Positions 54,956 to 63,541 of a DNA stretch of 64,000 bases are shown one piece after another. The position numbers were made by a program, and so were the translations under genes. The notes under the pieces were generated by a model. That model had not been told where the DNA came from, did not search any database, and saw only the letters and a program-made list of their open reading frames with translations. Source of the stretch: Planotetraspora thailandica (GTDB lineage: Bacteria; Actinomycetota; Actinomycetes; Streptosporangiales; Streptosporangiaceae). The stretch spans positions 124,001-188,000 of the forward strand of contig NZ_BOOR01000021.1 of NCBI RefSeq assembly GCF_016863335.1. Direction: 5' to 3'. Position 1 is the stretch's first letter. Each line of letters begins with the position of its first letter.

Positions 54956-57634
54956 GTGCAACTTCGATACCCCGCCCACTGGGAGGCGGATGTCGTCCTC
55001 TCCGACGGGGGCACGGCACACCTGCGCCCGATCAGACCGGACGACGCCGAGCCGCTTCGCTCGTTCTACTCCCGCCTGTCCGAACAGTCGATCTTCTACA
55101 GGTTCTTCGGCCCGAGGCCCCGCCTGACCGACCGTGAGATCGCCTGGTTCACCAACGTCGACTACGACAACCGGGTCGCCCTGATCGCCACCATCGGCAC
55201 CGAGATGGTCGCGGTCGTACGGTACGACCGGGTCACGCCTGAAGACCATGCCGAGGTGGCCTTCCTCGTCGAGGACGCCCACCAGGGCAGGGGAGTGGCC
55301 TCGGTGCTGATGGAGCACCTGCGGGCCGCCGCAAGGGAACGCGGGATCAGAACGTTCATCGCCGACGTGCTGCCCGGAAACCACCGCATGACCGGCCTTT
55401 TCCGGCAGGCCGGCTACACGGCGGAGAGCCAGTTCGAAGACGGGGTCGTACGGATGACCCTCGACCTGGCCACCACGGAGACCTCGCGCGAGGTCAGGCT
55501 CGCCCGCGAGCACCGTTCGGAGGCCCGCTCCATCGAGCGCCTGCTCAAGCCGGAGTCCGTCGCGGTGATCGGCGCCAGCCGGGAACCCGGCGGCATCGGG
55601 CAGGCCGTCCTGCGCAATCTGCTCGGAGCCGACTTCTCCGGTCCGGTCTATCCGGTCCACCGGCACGCGCGGGCCGTCGCCGGTGTTCGGGCCTACCGGA
55701 GCGTGTCCGCGATCGACGGGGACGTCGACCTGGCCGTGCTCGCCGTCCCGGCCGAAGGGGTGCTCGACGTCGTCAGGGAATGCGCGGAAAAAGGCGTCAA
55801 GGGGCTGGTCGTGGTCTCCTCCGGCTTCGGTGAGACCGGCGACGACGGCCGCGTGCGCCAGGACGAGCTCGTCAGCATCTCCCGGGCGTACGGGTTGCGC
55901 GTCGTCGGGCCCAACTGCCTCGGCATCGCCAACACCGATCCCGCCGTCCGGCTCAACGCGACCCTCGCGGCGACCCTGCCCGGGCGGGGCCGAGTGGGAT
56001 TCTTCAGCCAGTCCGGCGCGCTCGGCACGGCCCTGCTCCAGCGGGTCGCCCAGCGGGGCATGGGCATCTCGACCTTCGTGTCCGCAGGAAACCGGGCGGA
56101 CGTATCCGGCAACGACCTCCTGCAGTACTGGGAGGAGGACGCGGCGACCGACGTGATCCTCCTCTACCTGGAGTCCCTGGGAAACCCGCGCAAGTTCACC
56201 CGGCTGGCCCGCCGGATCTCGCGGAGCAAGCCGATCGTGGTGGTCAAGAGCCGCGGCGTGCCCGGCGCGCATGCCGCCCCGGCGCTCGACCTTCCCGACA
56301 CCGCGCTCAGCTCGCTCTTCGAGCAGGCCGGGGTGATTCGCGTCGACGACCTCACCCAGCTGTTCGACGTCGCGCAGCTCCTCGCCTACCAGCCGCTTCC
56401 CACAGGCCCACGGGTCGGCCTGGTGAGCAACTCCGACGCCTTGGCGCTGCTCGCCGAGGAGGCCTGCGTGGCCGCGGGCCTGGAACCCGCCCCACCGGTG
56501 AACCTGGGGGCCCAGGCCGGGGCCGCCGAGTACGCCCGGGCTTTGTCGGACGTCCTGAACGACGTGGACGCCGCGGTCGTCGTCTACATGCCGCCCATCC
56601 CCGGCCGTACGGATGAGATCGCCGCCGAGCTGGTCAAGGCGGCCGGCGAATCCGGCAAGCCGGTGCTCGCCACCTTCCAGGGCGAGATGGGCATGCCCCC
56701 CGCCCTCAGAGTCACCGTCGGCTCTCCCGGCGAGACGGACGCGGCTCCCCAGAAGGGGTCCATCCCCTCCTATCCCGCGCCCGAGGAGGCCGTGCGGGCG
56801 CTGGCCCATGCCGTACGGCACGCCCGGTGGCGGGAGCAGCCGGCGGGGACCGTTCCCGAACCGGAGGGCGTCGACGCCAAGGGAGCCCGCGCACTTGTCG
56901 CGGCCGCACTCGGGCAGGAGGGGCATGAGGGACACGCCGGGTCCGGAGACCGGGGCGGGGAGATCCACGACGTGGAGATCGACGCCACCGAGTTACTGGC
57001 CTGCTACGGGGTGGAGGTCTGGCCGGCCGAGGTGGTCGCCTCGGCGGACGAGGCGGTCGCCGCGGCCGAACGGCTCGGCTACCCCGTGGTGGTCAAGGCC
57101 GCCGATCCCGCCGCCGCCAAGCAGGCCGGAACCGTGCGGATCGGCCTCGCCGAACCCTCGGGGGTCCGGCAGGCCTACACGGGCCTGGGCGCGGTGCTCG
57201 GCCCGGGAGCGGCCCTCGCCGTACAACGCATGGCCCCCCAGCCGGCGGTGCCGACGGTCGTCGGCGTCGTCCAGGACAGGTATTTCGGCGGGGTCGTGTC
57301 GTTCGGCCTGGCCGAGGTGGCCGCCCGTCTCCTCGGCGACCGGGCCTACCGGCTCGCCCCCCTCACCGGGGAGGACGCCCAGAGCCTGGTGCGCTCGGTT
57401 CGCACCGCGCCGTTGCTTTTCGGCCGGTACGGCTACCCGCCCGTCGCCGTGGACGCCCTGAGCGACCTGCTCGTGCGGGTGGGCCTGCTGGCCGACGCCC
57501 TGCCGGAGGTGATCAGGATGGATCTCGACCCGGTGCTGGTCGGCACCTCCGGGGCGGTGGTTCTGGGGGCGCGCGCCGTCCTGCGGCCCGTCTCCGGGCC
57601 GCGCCCCGACGTCGGTCCCCGCCGCCTGGGCTGA
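54956..57634 (+). CDS. GNAT acetyltransferase fused to NDP-forming acyl-CoA synthetase-like protein (Pat type)
   Basis: An 892-residue fusion starting at GTG 54956. The N-terminal GNAT domain (12-175) has AEVAFLVEDAHQGRGVASVLMEHLRAAARERG. The acyl-CoA-synthetase (ADP-forming) part follows: a CoA-binding Rossmann segment SVAVIGASREPGGIGQAVLRNLL at about 200, VVGPNCLGIANTD, FFSQSGALGTALLQ, and a C-terminal ATP-grasp subdomain (YGVEVWPAEVVASADEAVAAAERLGYPVVVKAADP). Homologues acetylate acyl-CoA synthetases and other enzymes, coupling metabolism to acetyl-CoA. GNAT first is the actinobacterial order, reversed from enterobacterial Pat. Confidence 0.93.
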   Translation: MQLRYPAHWEADVVLSDGGTAHLRPIRPDDAEPLRSFYSRLSEQSIFYRFFGPRPRLTDREIAWFTNVDYDNRVALIATIGTEMVAVVRYDRVTPEDHAEVAFLVEDAHQGRGVASVLMEHLRAAARERGIRTFIADVLPGNHRMTGLFRQAGYTAESQFEDGVVRMTLDLATTETSREVRLAREHRSEARSIERLLKPESVAVIGASREPGGIGQAVLRNLLGADFSGPVYPVHRHARAVAGVRAYRSVSAIDGDVDLAVLAVPAEGVLDVVRECAEKGVKGLVVVSSGFGETGDDGRVRQDELVSISRAYGLRVVGPNCLGIANTDPAVRLNATLAATLPGRGRVGFFSQSGALGTALLQRVAQRGMGISTFVSAGNRADVSGNDLLQYWEEDAATDVILLYLESLGNPRKFTRLARRISRSKPIVVVKSRGVPGAHAAPALDLPDTALSSLFEQAGVIRVDDLTQLFDVAQLLAYQPLPTGPRVGLVSNSDALALLAEEACVAAGLEPAPPVNLGAQAGAAEYARALSDVLNDVDAAVVVYMPPIPGRTDEIAAELVKAAGESGKPVLATFQGEMGMPPALRVTVGSPGETDAAPQKGSIPSYPAPEEAVRALAHAVRHARWREQPAGTVPEPEGVDAKGARALVAAALGQEGHEGHAGSGDRGGEIHDVEIDATELLACYGVEVWPAEVVASADEAVAAAERLGYPVVVKAADPAAAKQAGTVRIGLAEPSGVRQAYTGLGAVLGPGAALAVQRMAPQPAVPTVVGVVQDRYFGGVVSFGLAEVAARLLGDRAYRLAPLTGEDAQSLVRSVRTAPLLFGRYGYPPVAVDALSDLLVRVGLLADALPEVIRMDLDPVLVGTSGAVVLGARAVLRPVSGPRPDVGPRRLG

Positions 57635-57687
57635 CGGACGACCGTTCGGGTGTGAAACCGGTGTCCCTTACAGGGCAGGATGGACCT

Positions 57688-58278
57688 ATGAGGGAAACCC
57701 GAGTCTCCGCCGCGGGCATGCGCGAAGCCATTGACCGCAGCGGCTACTACCCCGATCTGGTCGCCGACGCCGTCGACTCCGCTCTCGGCAAGGAGCCGGT
57801 CACGGCGTACGTCGTACATCACGAGGCCACGTTCGACCCGGCGATGGAAGTGCGCAGGCACGTCACGGTGCTGGTGCTGTCGCCCACCCGCTTGCTCGTC
57901 TGCCACACCGACGAGCACCCGCCCGCCGAGGGCATGCCCGCCTCGCACGCCTCTACCACCACCGAGGCCGTACGACTCAGTCGCATCCAGTCGGTCGCGG
58001 TGACCAGGGTCGTGCCCGACCCCGCGTCGTACGTGCCGGGGGTCCCGCCGAGCGAGGTCACGCTCACCATCGGCTGGGGGGCCATCTCTCATGTCGACCT
58101 CGAGCCCGCGACCTGCGGCGACGAGAACTGCGAAGCCGACCACGGCTACACCGGCGCGATCACGGCCGACGACCTGGCCCTCAGGGTGAGCGAGGCGGCC
58201 GACGGGCCCGAGGCCGTCACCCACGTGCTGGCCTTCGCCAAGGCGCTGTCCGAGGCCACCGCCCGCGCCGCCACCTGA
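57688..58278 (+). CDS. DUF5998 family protein
   Basis: A 196-residue actinobacterial protein starting at ATG 57688 with AGGA seven bases before. It begins AAGMREAIDRSGYYPDLVADAVDSALG and contains VRRHVTVLVLSPTRLLVCHTDEHP and WGAISHVDLEPATCGDENCEADHGYTG. The family is restricted to actinobacteria and always occurs beside a nucleotide pyrophosphatase-like gene, as here. Function is unknown. Confidence 0.88.
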   Translation: MRETRVSAAGMREAIDRSGYYPDLVADAVDSALGKEPVTAYVVHHEATFDPAMEVRRHVTVLVLSPTRLLVCHTDEHPPAEGMPASHASTTTEAVRLSRIQSVAVTRVVPDPASYVPGVPPSEVTLTIGWGAISHVDLEPATCGDENCEADHGYTGAITADDLALRVSEAADGPEAVTHVLAFAKALSEATARAAT

Positions 58279-58303
58279 CCTGCCGACCGACGCTGGAGAC
58301 GAC

Positions 58304-59461
58304 GTGACAGACGCGGGAACGTACCCCACAGGCCCCACGGGGGCGTACCCAGCCGTGCCGTACGTTCCCGCGTACGGCACGGCGTCTCTGGCCGACCTGC
58401 CGGAGTCGATGCTCTCCTCGCTTGGCCTTCCGGGCTCCAACGTGCTCGGGCTCGAACCCGCGGCGCGGGTGTGCCTGTTCCTCGTCGACGGCCTCGGCGC
58501 CGAACTCCTCGCCGCGCACGCCGACGCCGCGCCGTTCCTGACCGGCCAGACGGCGCGCACGATCTCGGCGGGCTTCCCGTCGTCCACGCCGACCAGCCTC
58601 GCCACGCTCGGCACCGGGATCCCGCCGGGGGAGCACGGCATGGTCGGCATCCATATGGCGGTGCCCGGGGAGGGCCGGCTGCTGGACTGCCTGCGCTGGA
58701 CGGCCCCCGGCCTGCCCGTAGATCCGGATGTCTGGCAGCCCGCGGAGACCGTCTACCAGCGGTTGTCCGCCCACGGAGCCGACCCGGTCTACGTCGCCCC
58801 CGCCGCGTTCGACGGAACCGGCCTCACCCGCGCGGTCTACAGGGGCATGCGTTACTGGCCCGCCGACACCGTCGACGAACGGGTCGACGGTGTACGGCAG
58901 GCCCTGGCGGACAGTTCGTTCGTCACCGTCTACTACGGCGACCTCGATCTCGCGGGCCACCTCGCGGGCTGGGGGAGCGACCGGTGGCTCGAACAGCTCG
59001 CCGTCGTCGACCAGATGGCCGAGCGGATCGCCGGGGGGCTTCCCCCGGGATCGGCGCTCTACGTGACCGCCGACCACGGCATGATCAACGTTGTCGACAA
59101 GGTCGACGTGGACAACCGCCCCGATCTCCAGGAAGGCGTGACCATGCTCGGCGGCGACGCCCGCGCCCGCCACGTCTACACCGAGCCCGGCGCGGCGGAA
59201 GCCGTACGGGAGACCTGGAGTGAGGCCCTTCACGGCCGTGCCTGGGTGGTCACCCGCGAGGAGGCGGCAGACGCGGGCTGGTTCGGCCGCCGGGTGCGCA
59301 AGGAGTGGCTAGGCCGGATCGGCGACGTCATGGCCGTGGCGTACGGCGGCTGCGCGATCGTCGCCTCGCGCACCGAACCGCTGGAGTCGGCCCTGGTCGG
59401 CTATCACGGGTCGTTGACGCGGGCCGAACAGAGCGTGCCGCTGCTGGAGGTGCGCCGATGA
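58304..59461 (+). CDS. Alkaline phosphatase superfamily hydrolase (nucleotide pyrophosphatase-like)
   Basis: A 385-residue metalloenzyme starting at GTG 58304. The metal site begins with CLFLVDGLGAELL, the nucleophile Thr/Ser lies in GFPSSTPTSLATLGTGIPPGEHGMVG, and later metal ligands are in YYGDLDLAGHLAG and VTADHGMINV. It hydrolyses phosphodiester or phosphomonoester bonds; the substrate is unknown. It follows the DUF5998 gene after 25 bp and probably shares its transcript. Confidence 0.9.
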   Translation: MTDAGTYPTGPTGAYPAVPYVPAYGTASLADLPESMLSSLGLPGSNVLGLEPAARVCLFLVDGLGAELLAAHADAAPFLTGQTARTISAGFPSSTPTSLATLGTGIPPGEHGMVGIHMAVPGEGRLLDCLRWTAPGLPVDPDVWQPAETVYQRLSAHGADPVYVAPAAFDGTGLTRAVYRGMRYWPADTVDERVDGVRQALADSSFVTVYYGDLDLAGHLAGWGSDRWLEQLAVVDQMAERIAGGLPPGSALYVTADHGMINVVDKVDVDNRPDLQEGVTMLGGDARARHVYTEPGAAEAVRETWSEALHGRAWVVTREEAADAGWFGRRVRKEWLGRIGDVMAVAYGGCAIVASRTEPLESALVGYHGSLTRAEQSVPLLEVRR

Positions 59462-59489
59462 TGAAGTCAGCTTTGGAGGTAAGCATCGA

Positions 59490-60302
59490 ATGAGCCCGCT
59501 GATCACGCCGGAGGAGCTCTCCGCCCTCCACGACGTCACCATCTTGGACGTGCGCTGGCGGCTCGGAGGCCCGCCCGGGGCGCAGTCCTACGCGGAAGGG
59601 CACATTCCCGGTGCCGTCTTCTGCGACCTCGACACCGACCTCGCCTCGCCTCCCGGGCCTGGCGGACGTCATCCGCTGCCGACCGCGAAGAGCTTCCAGT
59701 CGGCGATGCGCAGGCTCGGCGTGTCCGGCACACGCGCCGTGGTCGTCTACGACGACTCCGATGCGAGTTCGGCGGCCCGGGCGTGGTGGACGCTGCGCTA
59801 CTTCGGCCACCCCGACGTGCGGGTGCTCGACGGCGGCCTGCGGGCCTGGGAGCAGGAGGGCCTGCCCGTCGTGAAGGACGCCGCCGCCGTCGCGCCCGGC
59901 GACTTCGAGGCGTCCCCCGGCGGAATGCCGGTCCTCGACGCCGACCAGGCCGCCGCGCTCGCCGACGGCGGAGTGCTGCTCGACGCTCGGGCGACGGAGC
60001 GCTACCGCGGGGAGGTCGAGCCCGTGGACCCGGTGGCCGGGCACATCCCCGGAGCGGTCAGTGCGCCTACCGCGGAGAACGTCGAGCCGGGCGGCAAGTT
60101 CCGGGCGAGCGGCTTCCTGCGGGAGCGATTCAACACCCTTGGCGTGGTCGAGGGCGTGCCGGTCGGGGCTTATTGCGGCTCCGGGGTGACGGCGGCGCAC
60201 GAGGTACTCGCGTTGGAGGTGGCGGGCATCCCGGCAGCCCTGTACGTCGGATCGTGGTCCAACTGGGTCGCCGATCCCACCCGCCCCGTCGCCACCGGCT
60301 GA
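59490..60302 (+). CDS. Thiosulfate/3-mercaptopyruvate sulfurtransferase (rhodanese)
   Basis: A 270-residue protein of two rhodanese domains. The first is degenerate (SYAEGHIPGAVFCDLDTDLASP; VVYDDSDASSAARAWWTL, with Asp at the active position). The second has the catalytic Cys in GAYCGSGVTAAHEVLAL. It transfers sulfur to thiols or cyanide. The stop is 11 bp before the first unit of array 6. Confidence 0.92.
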   Translation: MSPLITPEELSALHDVTILDVRWRLGGPPGAQSYAEGHIPGAVFCDLDTDLASPPGPGGRHPLPTAKSFQSAMRRLGVSGTRAVVVYDDSDASSAARAWWTLRYFGHPDVRVLDGGLRAWEQEGLPVVKDAAAVAPGDFEASPGGMPVLDADQAAALADGGVLLDARATERYRGEVEPVDPVAGHIPGAVSAPTAENVEPGGKFRASGFLRERFNTLGVVEGVPVGAYCGSGVTAAHEVLALEVAGIPAALYVGSWSNWVADPTRPVATG

Positions 60303-60312
60303 CCACTTTGCC

Positions 60313-60649
60313 GTGATCATGCAGAAGTTCGTGGAAAGGCCGGCTGGCCAGCCCCTCCACTTTGCCGTGATCATGCAGAAGCTCGGCGGATGGCACGTTG
60401 ACGTGCATCTTCGCGTTTCGTGATCATGCAGAAGTTCGCTCAGACCCGTCCTGAACTGGCCGTATGCCGATCGTGATCATGCACTCGGGGGCCGTGGCCG
60501 GCCATGCTCCTCCGCGCCGGTGCCGTACTGAGTGCATGATCACGGACGACATTCCGGCTGGTCGAACCGTACATGCGCGAACTTCTGCATGATCACGAAT
60601 TGAGTCTGCCCAGCTCAGACGGCTCGTTGCCGAACTTCTGCATGATCAC
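60313..60649. repeat. 53-bp phased array 6 (4 forward + 3 inverted units)
   Basis: Forward units start at 60313, 60367, 60420 and 60473; inverted units end at 60543, 60596 and 60649. The first step is 54 bp, the only exception found among 30; all others are 53. The innermost units form a perfect 14-bp dyad GTGATCATGCACTC/GAGTGCATGATCAC over a 43-bp loop. The array fills the gap between the convergent rhodanese and CHAT genes and supplies the stop codon of the latter. Confidence 0.93.
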
Positions 60650-63477
60650 GCGGAATGGGGGGCGGCGTGGATGGGGTCGTGACCGGCACCGAAGCAGACG
60701 AACCCCCCGATGCCCGTCTTCGCGATGGCTGCGCCCAACGCCTCGGCCGGAGGACGGCCATCTGCCAGGAAGGCGTGAAAGACGGTCATCAGGGTCGCCG
60801 CCTCGTCGTCGCGGACCGGACAGATCCCGGCGATCACGCAGGCGGATCCGCCGTCGAGGAACGCCCCGGCGAGCCCCAGCACGGCACCGTCCACCGGCGC
60901 GTGGGCCATGCCCGCATCGCAGGCCGACAAGATCACCAAGCTGGGCATGCGCCGTGACCTTCGCAGCTCGTATGCCATCAAGGGCCCGTCGTTCATCGTG
61001 ATCTGCGAGAGCATCGGGCTCTGCGGCGAGAACGTCCCATGCGCGGCCACGTGCAGCACGTCGGCCCGGTCCAGCGCGCCCAGCAATTCCGCCCTGGTAG
61101 CCGCGATCCGCTCGGCGTGCGGGTGCGTACGCACCACCATGGAGGCCTCCCGTCCCGCCTCGGCCAACCCCGGCCCGGCCACCGCCACCACCAACGGCGG
61201 CTGGTACGGCTCGCCGCACACCCGCGCGTCCACCCCACCCGGCCCCTTGTAGGGGCGGGTCGCCATCTCGTACGGCGACGCCCACGCGGGCTCGTGTTTC
61301 GCCCTCCAGGCGGTGGAGCGGGTGATCTCCCGGCCCTTCGCGAGCCACGAAGAGCCTTCGGGCGCGACGGAGACGGGCCGGCCGCGCAGCGGCGGGAACA
61401 TCGGCCACGGCAGCGTGCACAGCGGCCCTGTGGGCACGATCACCACGGGCCCGTCGTCGAGGTCGAGCGGGCCGAGCAGGCGGCGGCCGAGCAGATCGAG
61501 CTCCGCCGCAAGCTCACGATCCGTTTCGCGGCCCTCGTCCCGTTCGCCGCCGCGGCCTGTGCGAGAGCCGCCGCCCCCATCATGCGAACGGGCGTCCCGG
61601 AGGTTTCGCCTGCGCATGCCGTACCGGATCCGGACGGCCCCCTCGACCGCCGCCGTGTACGACCCGAGCGGATGGACGGAGCAGTCCCACGAGGTGAGGC
61701 AGAGCCCGAACAGGTCGTCGCCGTCCCGCACGAGTTCGATCAGCGTGCCGTCCAGGACGGGCAGGGACCGCGGCGTGAAGGCCGGCGGCGGAGGTGTGCC
61801 GCGCACGATTGCCCTCCACCTCTCCGCCCAGGTGAGTACGGCCCAGGGGTCGCCCGCGCCGAGCGCCACCTTCAAGCCGAAGGCCGCCAGGTCTTCCGCC
61901 GGCCGGGCCGCGTGGGCGCGCATCGCCGGCTCCGCCGAAACGGCGCCCGTACCGCTCGGCCCGCCCGTGCCTGACGGGGCGTCGTACGGCAGGACCGCGT
62001 CCAGGCCGACGCCGGCGGCCGCGAGAGCCCCGACATGATCGCCGTCGAGGTGGAGGCGCATCGCCCTGGCGTGATGCCTCACCACGGCGCGCACCGGGGA
62101 GGCGGCCAGCGCGTCCAGTTGGGCCCGCGCGGTTCCGAGGTCGCCCAGCCGCGCCGCCAGGCCCGCACACATGAGACGGAGCGAGCCGCACACCGTCGTC
62201 CACCCGTGCTCGGTCAGCTCGTCAGCGCATTCCAGCAATTCGGCCAGCAGCGCACGGCCGGGCTCGTTGTGCAGCGCGCGGGCGCGCAGCCGGATCTCGC
62301 GGGCCAGTGGCGCCCACGGCGACCTTCCCTGGCCGAGGAACTCGGCGAGCGCGGTCTCCGCGGTGGTCTCCGCCTCGTGGCCGTCGCCGGACATCAGCGC
62401 GGCCTGGGCCAGCAGGAGCCGCGCTTCGGGCAGCGCGGCGTGCGCCTCCGCGGCCACCAGGTCGGGGAGGGCCTGCTCCACGACCGAGCGCGCCTCGCCC
62501 GGCAGGCGCGCGGCCAGCAAGGCCTCGGCGAAGTCCGTCCGCATCGCGGCCAGCCTCTCGGGATAGCCGGACAACGCCGCCTCCGCGGCCCGATAGCTCT
62601 CGAACGCCGCGGGGATGTCACCACGGCGCGCGTTCACGAACGGCAGGTTGCCTTCCGCGAGCATCGCCAGATGGCCGAGGCCGGCATCGCGTGCCATTTC
62701 GGCACAGGCCGACAGGTCCGCCTGGGCCAGGCCGTACCGCTCCAGGAAGACGTTGGCCAGGCCGCGATTGAGCAGGCCGCCCGCCTGGAACTTGGGGTCG
62801 CCGTCCAGCCGCCCGATCGCCTTGTCGCAGTGCCGTACGGCCTCGCGGTGGCGGCCGAGCAGCATGAGGGCGACCGAACGTTGTACGCCGAGCCTGGCCA
62901 GGTCACGCCCGGACAGATCCTTCTCGGCCAGGTCGGCCAGGCGCAGCGCGCCCTCCGGGTCGCCGAGGTGGGCCTGGACGGTGACCAGGGACATGCGGGC
63001 CTGCGCGACTCTGCGGGGCGAGCCCGCGCCGGCCACGACGGCCTGCCGCAGCCGCTCCGCGGCCAGTCCGAGGTCGCCCAGCTCTCGTGCGGCGAGTGCG
63101 GACGCCCGCAACGCGACCGACGCGGCCTCGGGACAGAGTTCGCCGGCCGTCTCCGCCAGTACGGCCCTGGCCTCCTCCAGCGCGACCCGGGGGTCGGTGC
63201 CGGACAGCCGGACGGCGGCCTCGGCGCGCGCGACGAGCGCAGCGGTTCTGTCCGGTCCGGGCATGGCCGCGGGCGGCCCAGGAGCGGCTTGTACGGCGGA
63301 TGCCTCCGGGGCGGCGCCGGTCGTCGCGGCCGGCGGTGTGGGTTCCGGAAGGGCGGGGGTGCGGTTCGAGGTCATGGGCTCTGATGCGGTGGAGGTGGAT
63401 GGCGTGGGAGAGGTGCTCGAACAGGAGGTCATGGGTCCGATGGGGGTGAGGAGGGCGCCGGCCCGCGTTGTCATGTG
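60646..63477 (-). CDS. TPR-CHAT domain protein (caspase-like)
   Basis: A 943-residue protein. Residues ~75-560 form tetratricopeptide repeats (for example RVALEEARAVLAETAGELCPEAA; RRGDIPAAFESYRAAEAALSGYPERL). The C-terminal CHAT caspase-like domain has the catalytic His in VLHVAAHGTFS and the catalytic Cys in LVILSACDAGMA, followed by LGLAGAFLDGGSACVIAGICPVRD. It is likely a protease activated through its TPR part; targets are unknown. ATG 63477 is chosen, but later ATGs are possible because the first residues are low-complexity. The stop TGA lies in array 6. Confidence 0.88.
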   Translation of the reverse strand, partial: HMTTRAGALLTPIGPMTSCSSTSPTPSTSTASEPMTSNRTPALPEPTPPAATTGAAPEASAVQAAPGPPAAMPGPDRTAALVARAEAAVRLSGTDPRVALEEARAVLAETAGELCPEAASVALRASALAARELGDLGLAAERLRQAVVAGAGSPRRVAQARMSLVTVQAHLGDPEGALRLADLAEKDLSGRDLARLGVQRSVALMLLGRHREAVRHCDKAIGRLDGDPKFQAGGLLNRGLANVFLERYGLAQADLSACAEMARDAGLGHLAMLAEGNLPFVNARRGDIPAAFESYRAAEAALSGYPERLAAMRTDFAEALLAARLPGEARSVVEQALPDLVAAEAHAALPEARLLLAQAALMSGDGHEAETTAETALAEFLGQGRSPWAPLAREIRLRARALHNEPGRALLAELLECADELTEHGWTTVCGSLRLMCAGLAARLGDLGTARAQLDALAASPVRAVVRHHARAMRLHLDGDHVGALAAAGVGLDAVLPYDAPSGTGGPSGTGAVSAEPAMRAHAARPAEDLAAFGLKVALGAGDPWAVLTWAERWRAIVRGTPPPPAFTPRSLPVLDGTLIELVRDGDDLFGLCLTSWDCSVHPLGSYTAAVEGAVRIRYGMRRRNLRDARSHDGGGGSRTGRGGERDEGRETDRELAAELDLLGRRLLGPLDLDDGPVVIVPTGPLCTLPWPMFPPLRGRPVSVAPEGSSWLAKGREITRSTAWRAKHEPAWASPYEMATRPYKGPGGVDARVCGEPYQPPLVVAVAGPGLAEAGREASMVVRTHPHAERIAATRAELLGALDRADVLHVAAHGTFSPQSPMLSQITMNDGPLMAYELRRSRRMPSLVILSACDAGMAHAPVDGAVLGLAGAFLDGGSACVIAGICPVRDDEAATLMTVFHAFLADGRPPAEALGAAIAKTGIGGFVCFGAGHDPIHAAPHSA

Positions 63478-63541
63478 CGACGCGTTCCGGCAGCGCTGAT
63501 GAGGTCCGGTCTCGCGCGGCCGGACCTGTCGGGGCAGGGGG

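Noticed and set aside
59458-59493. Eleven-codon frame between the phosphatase and rhodanese genes
   Set aside because: It has no own ribosome site and is more simply the leader of the rhodanese gene.
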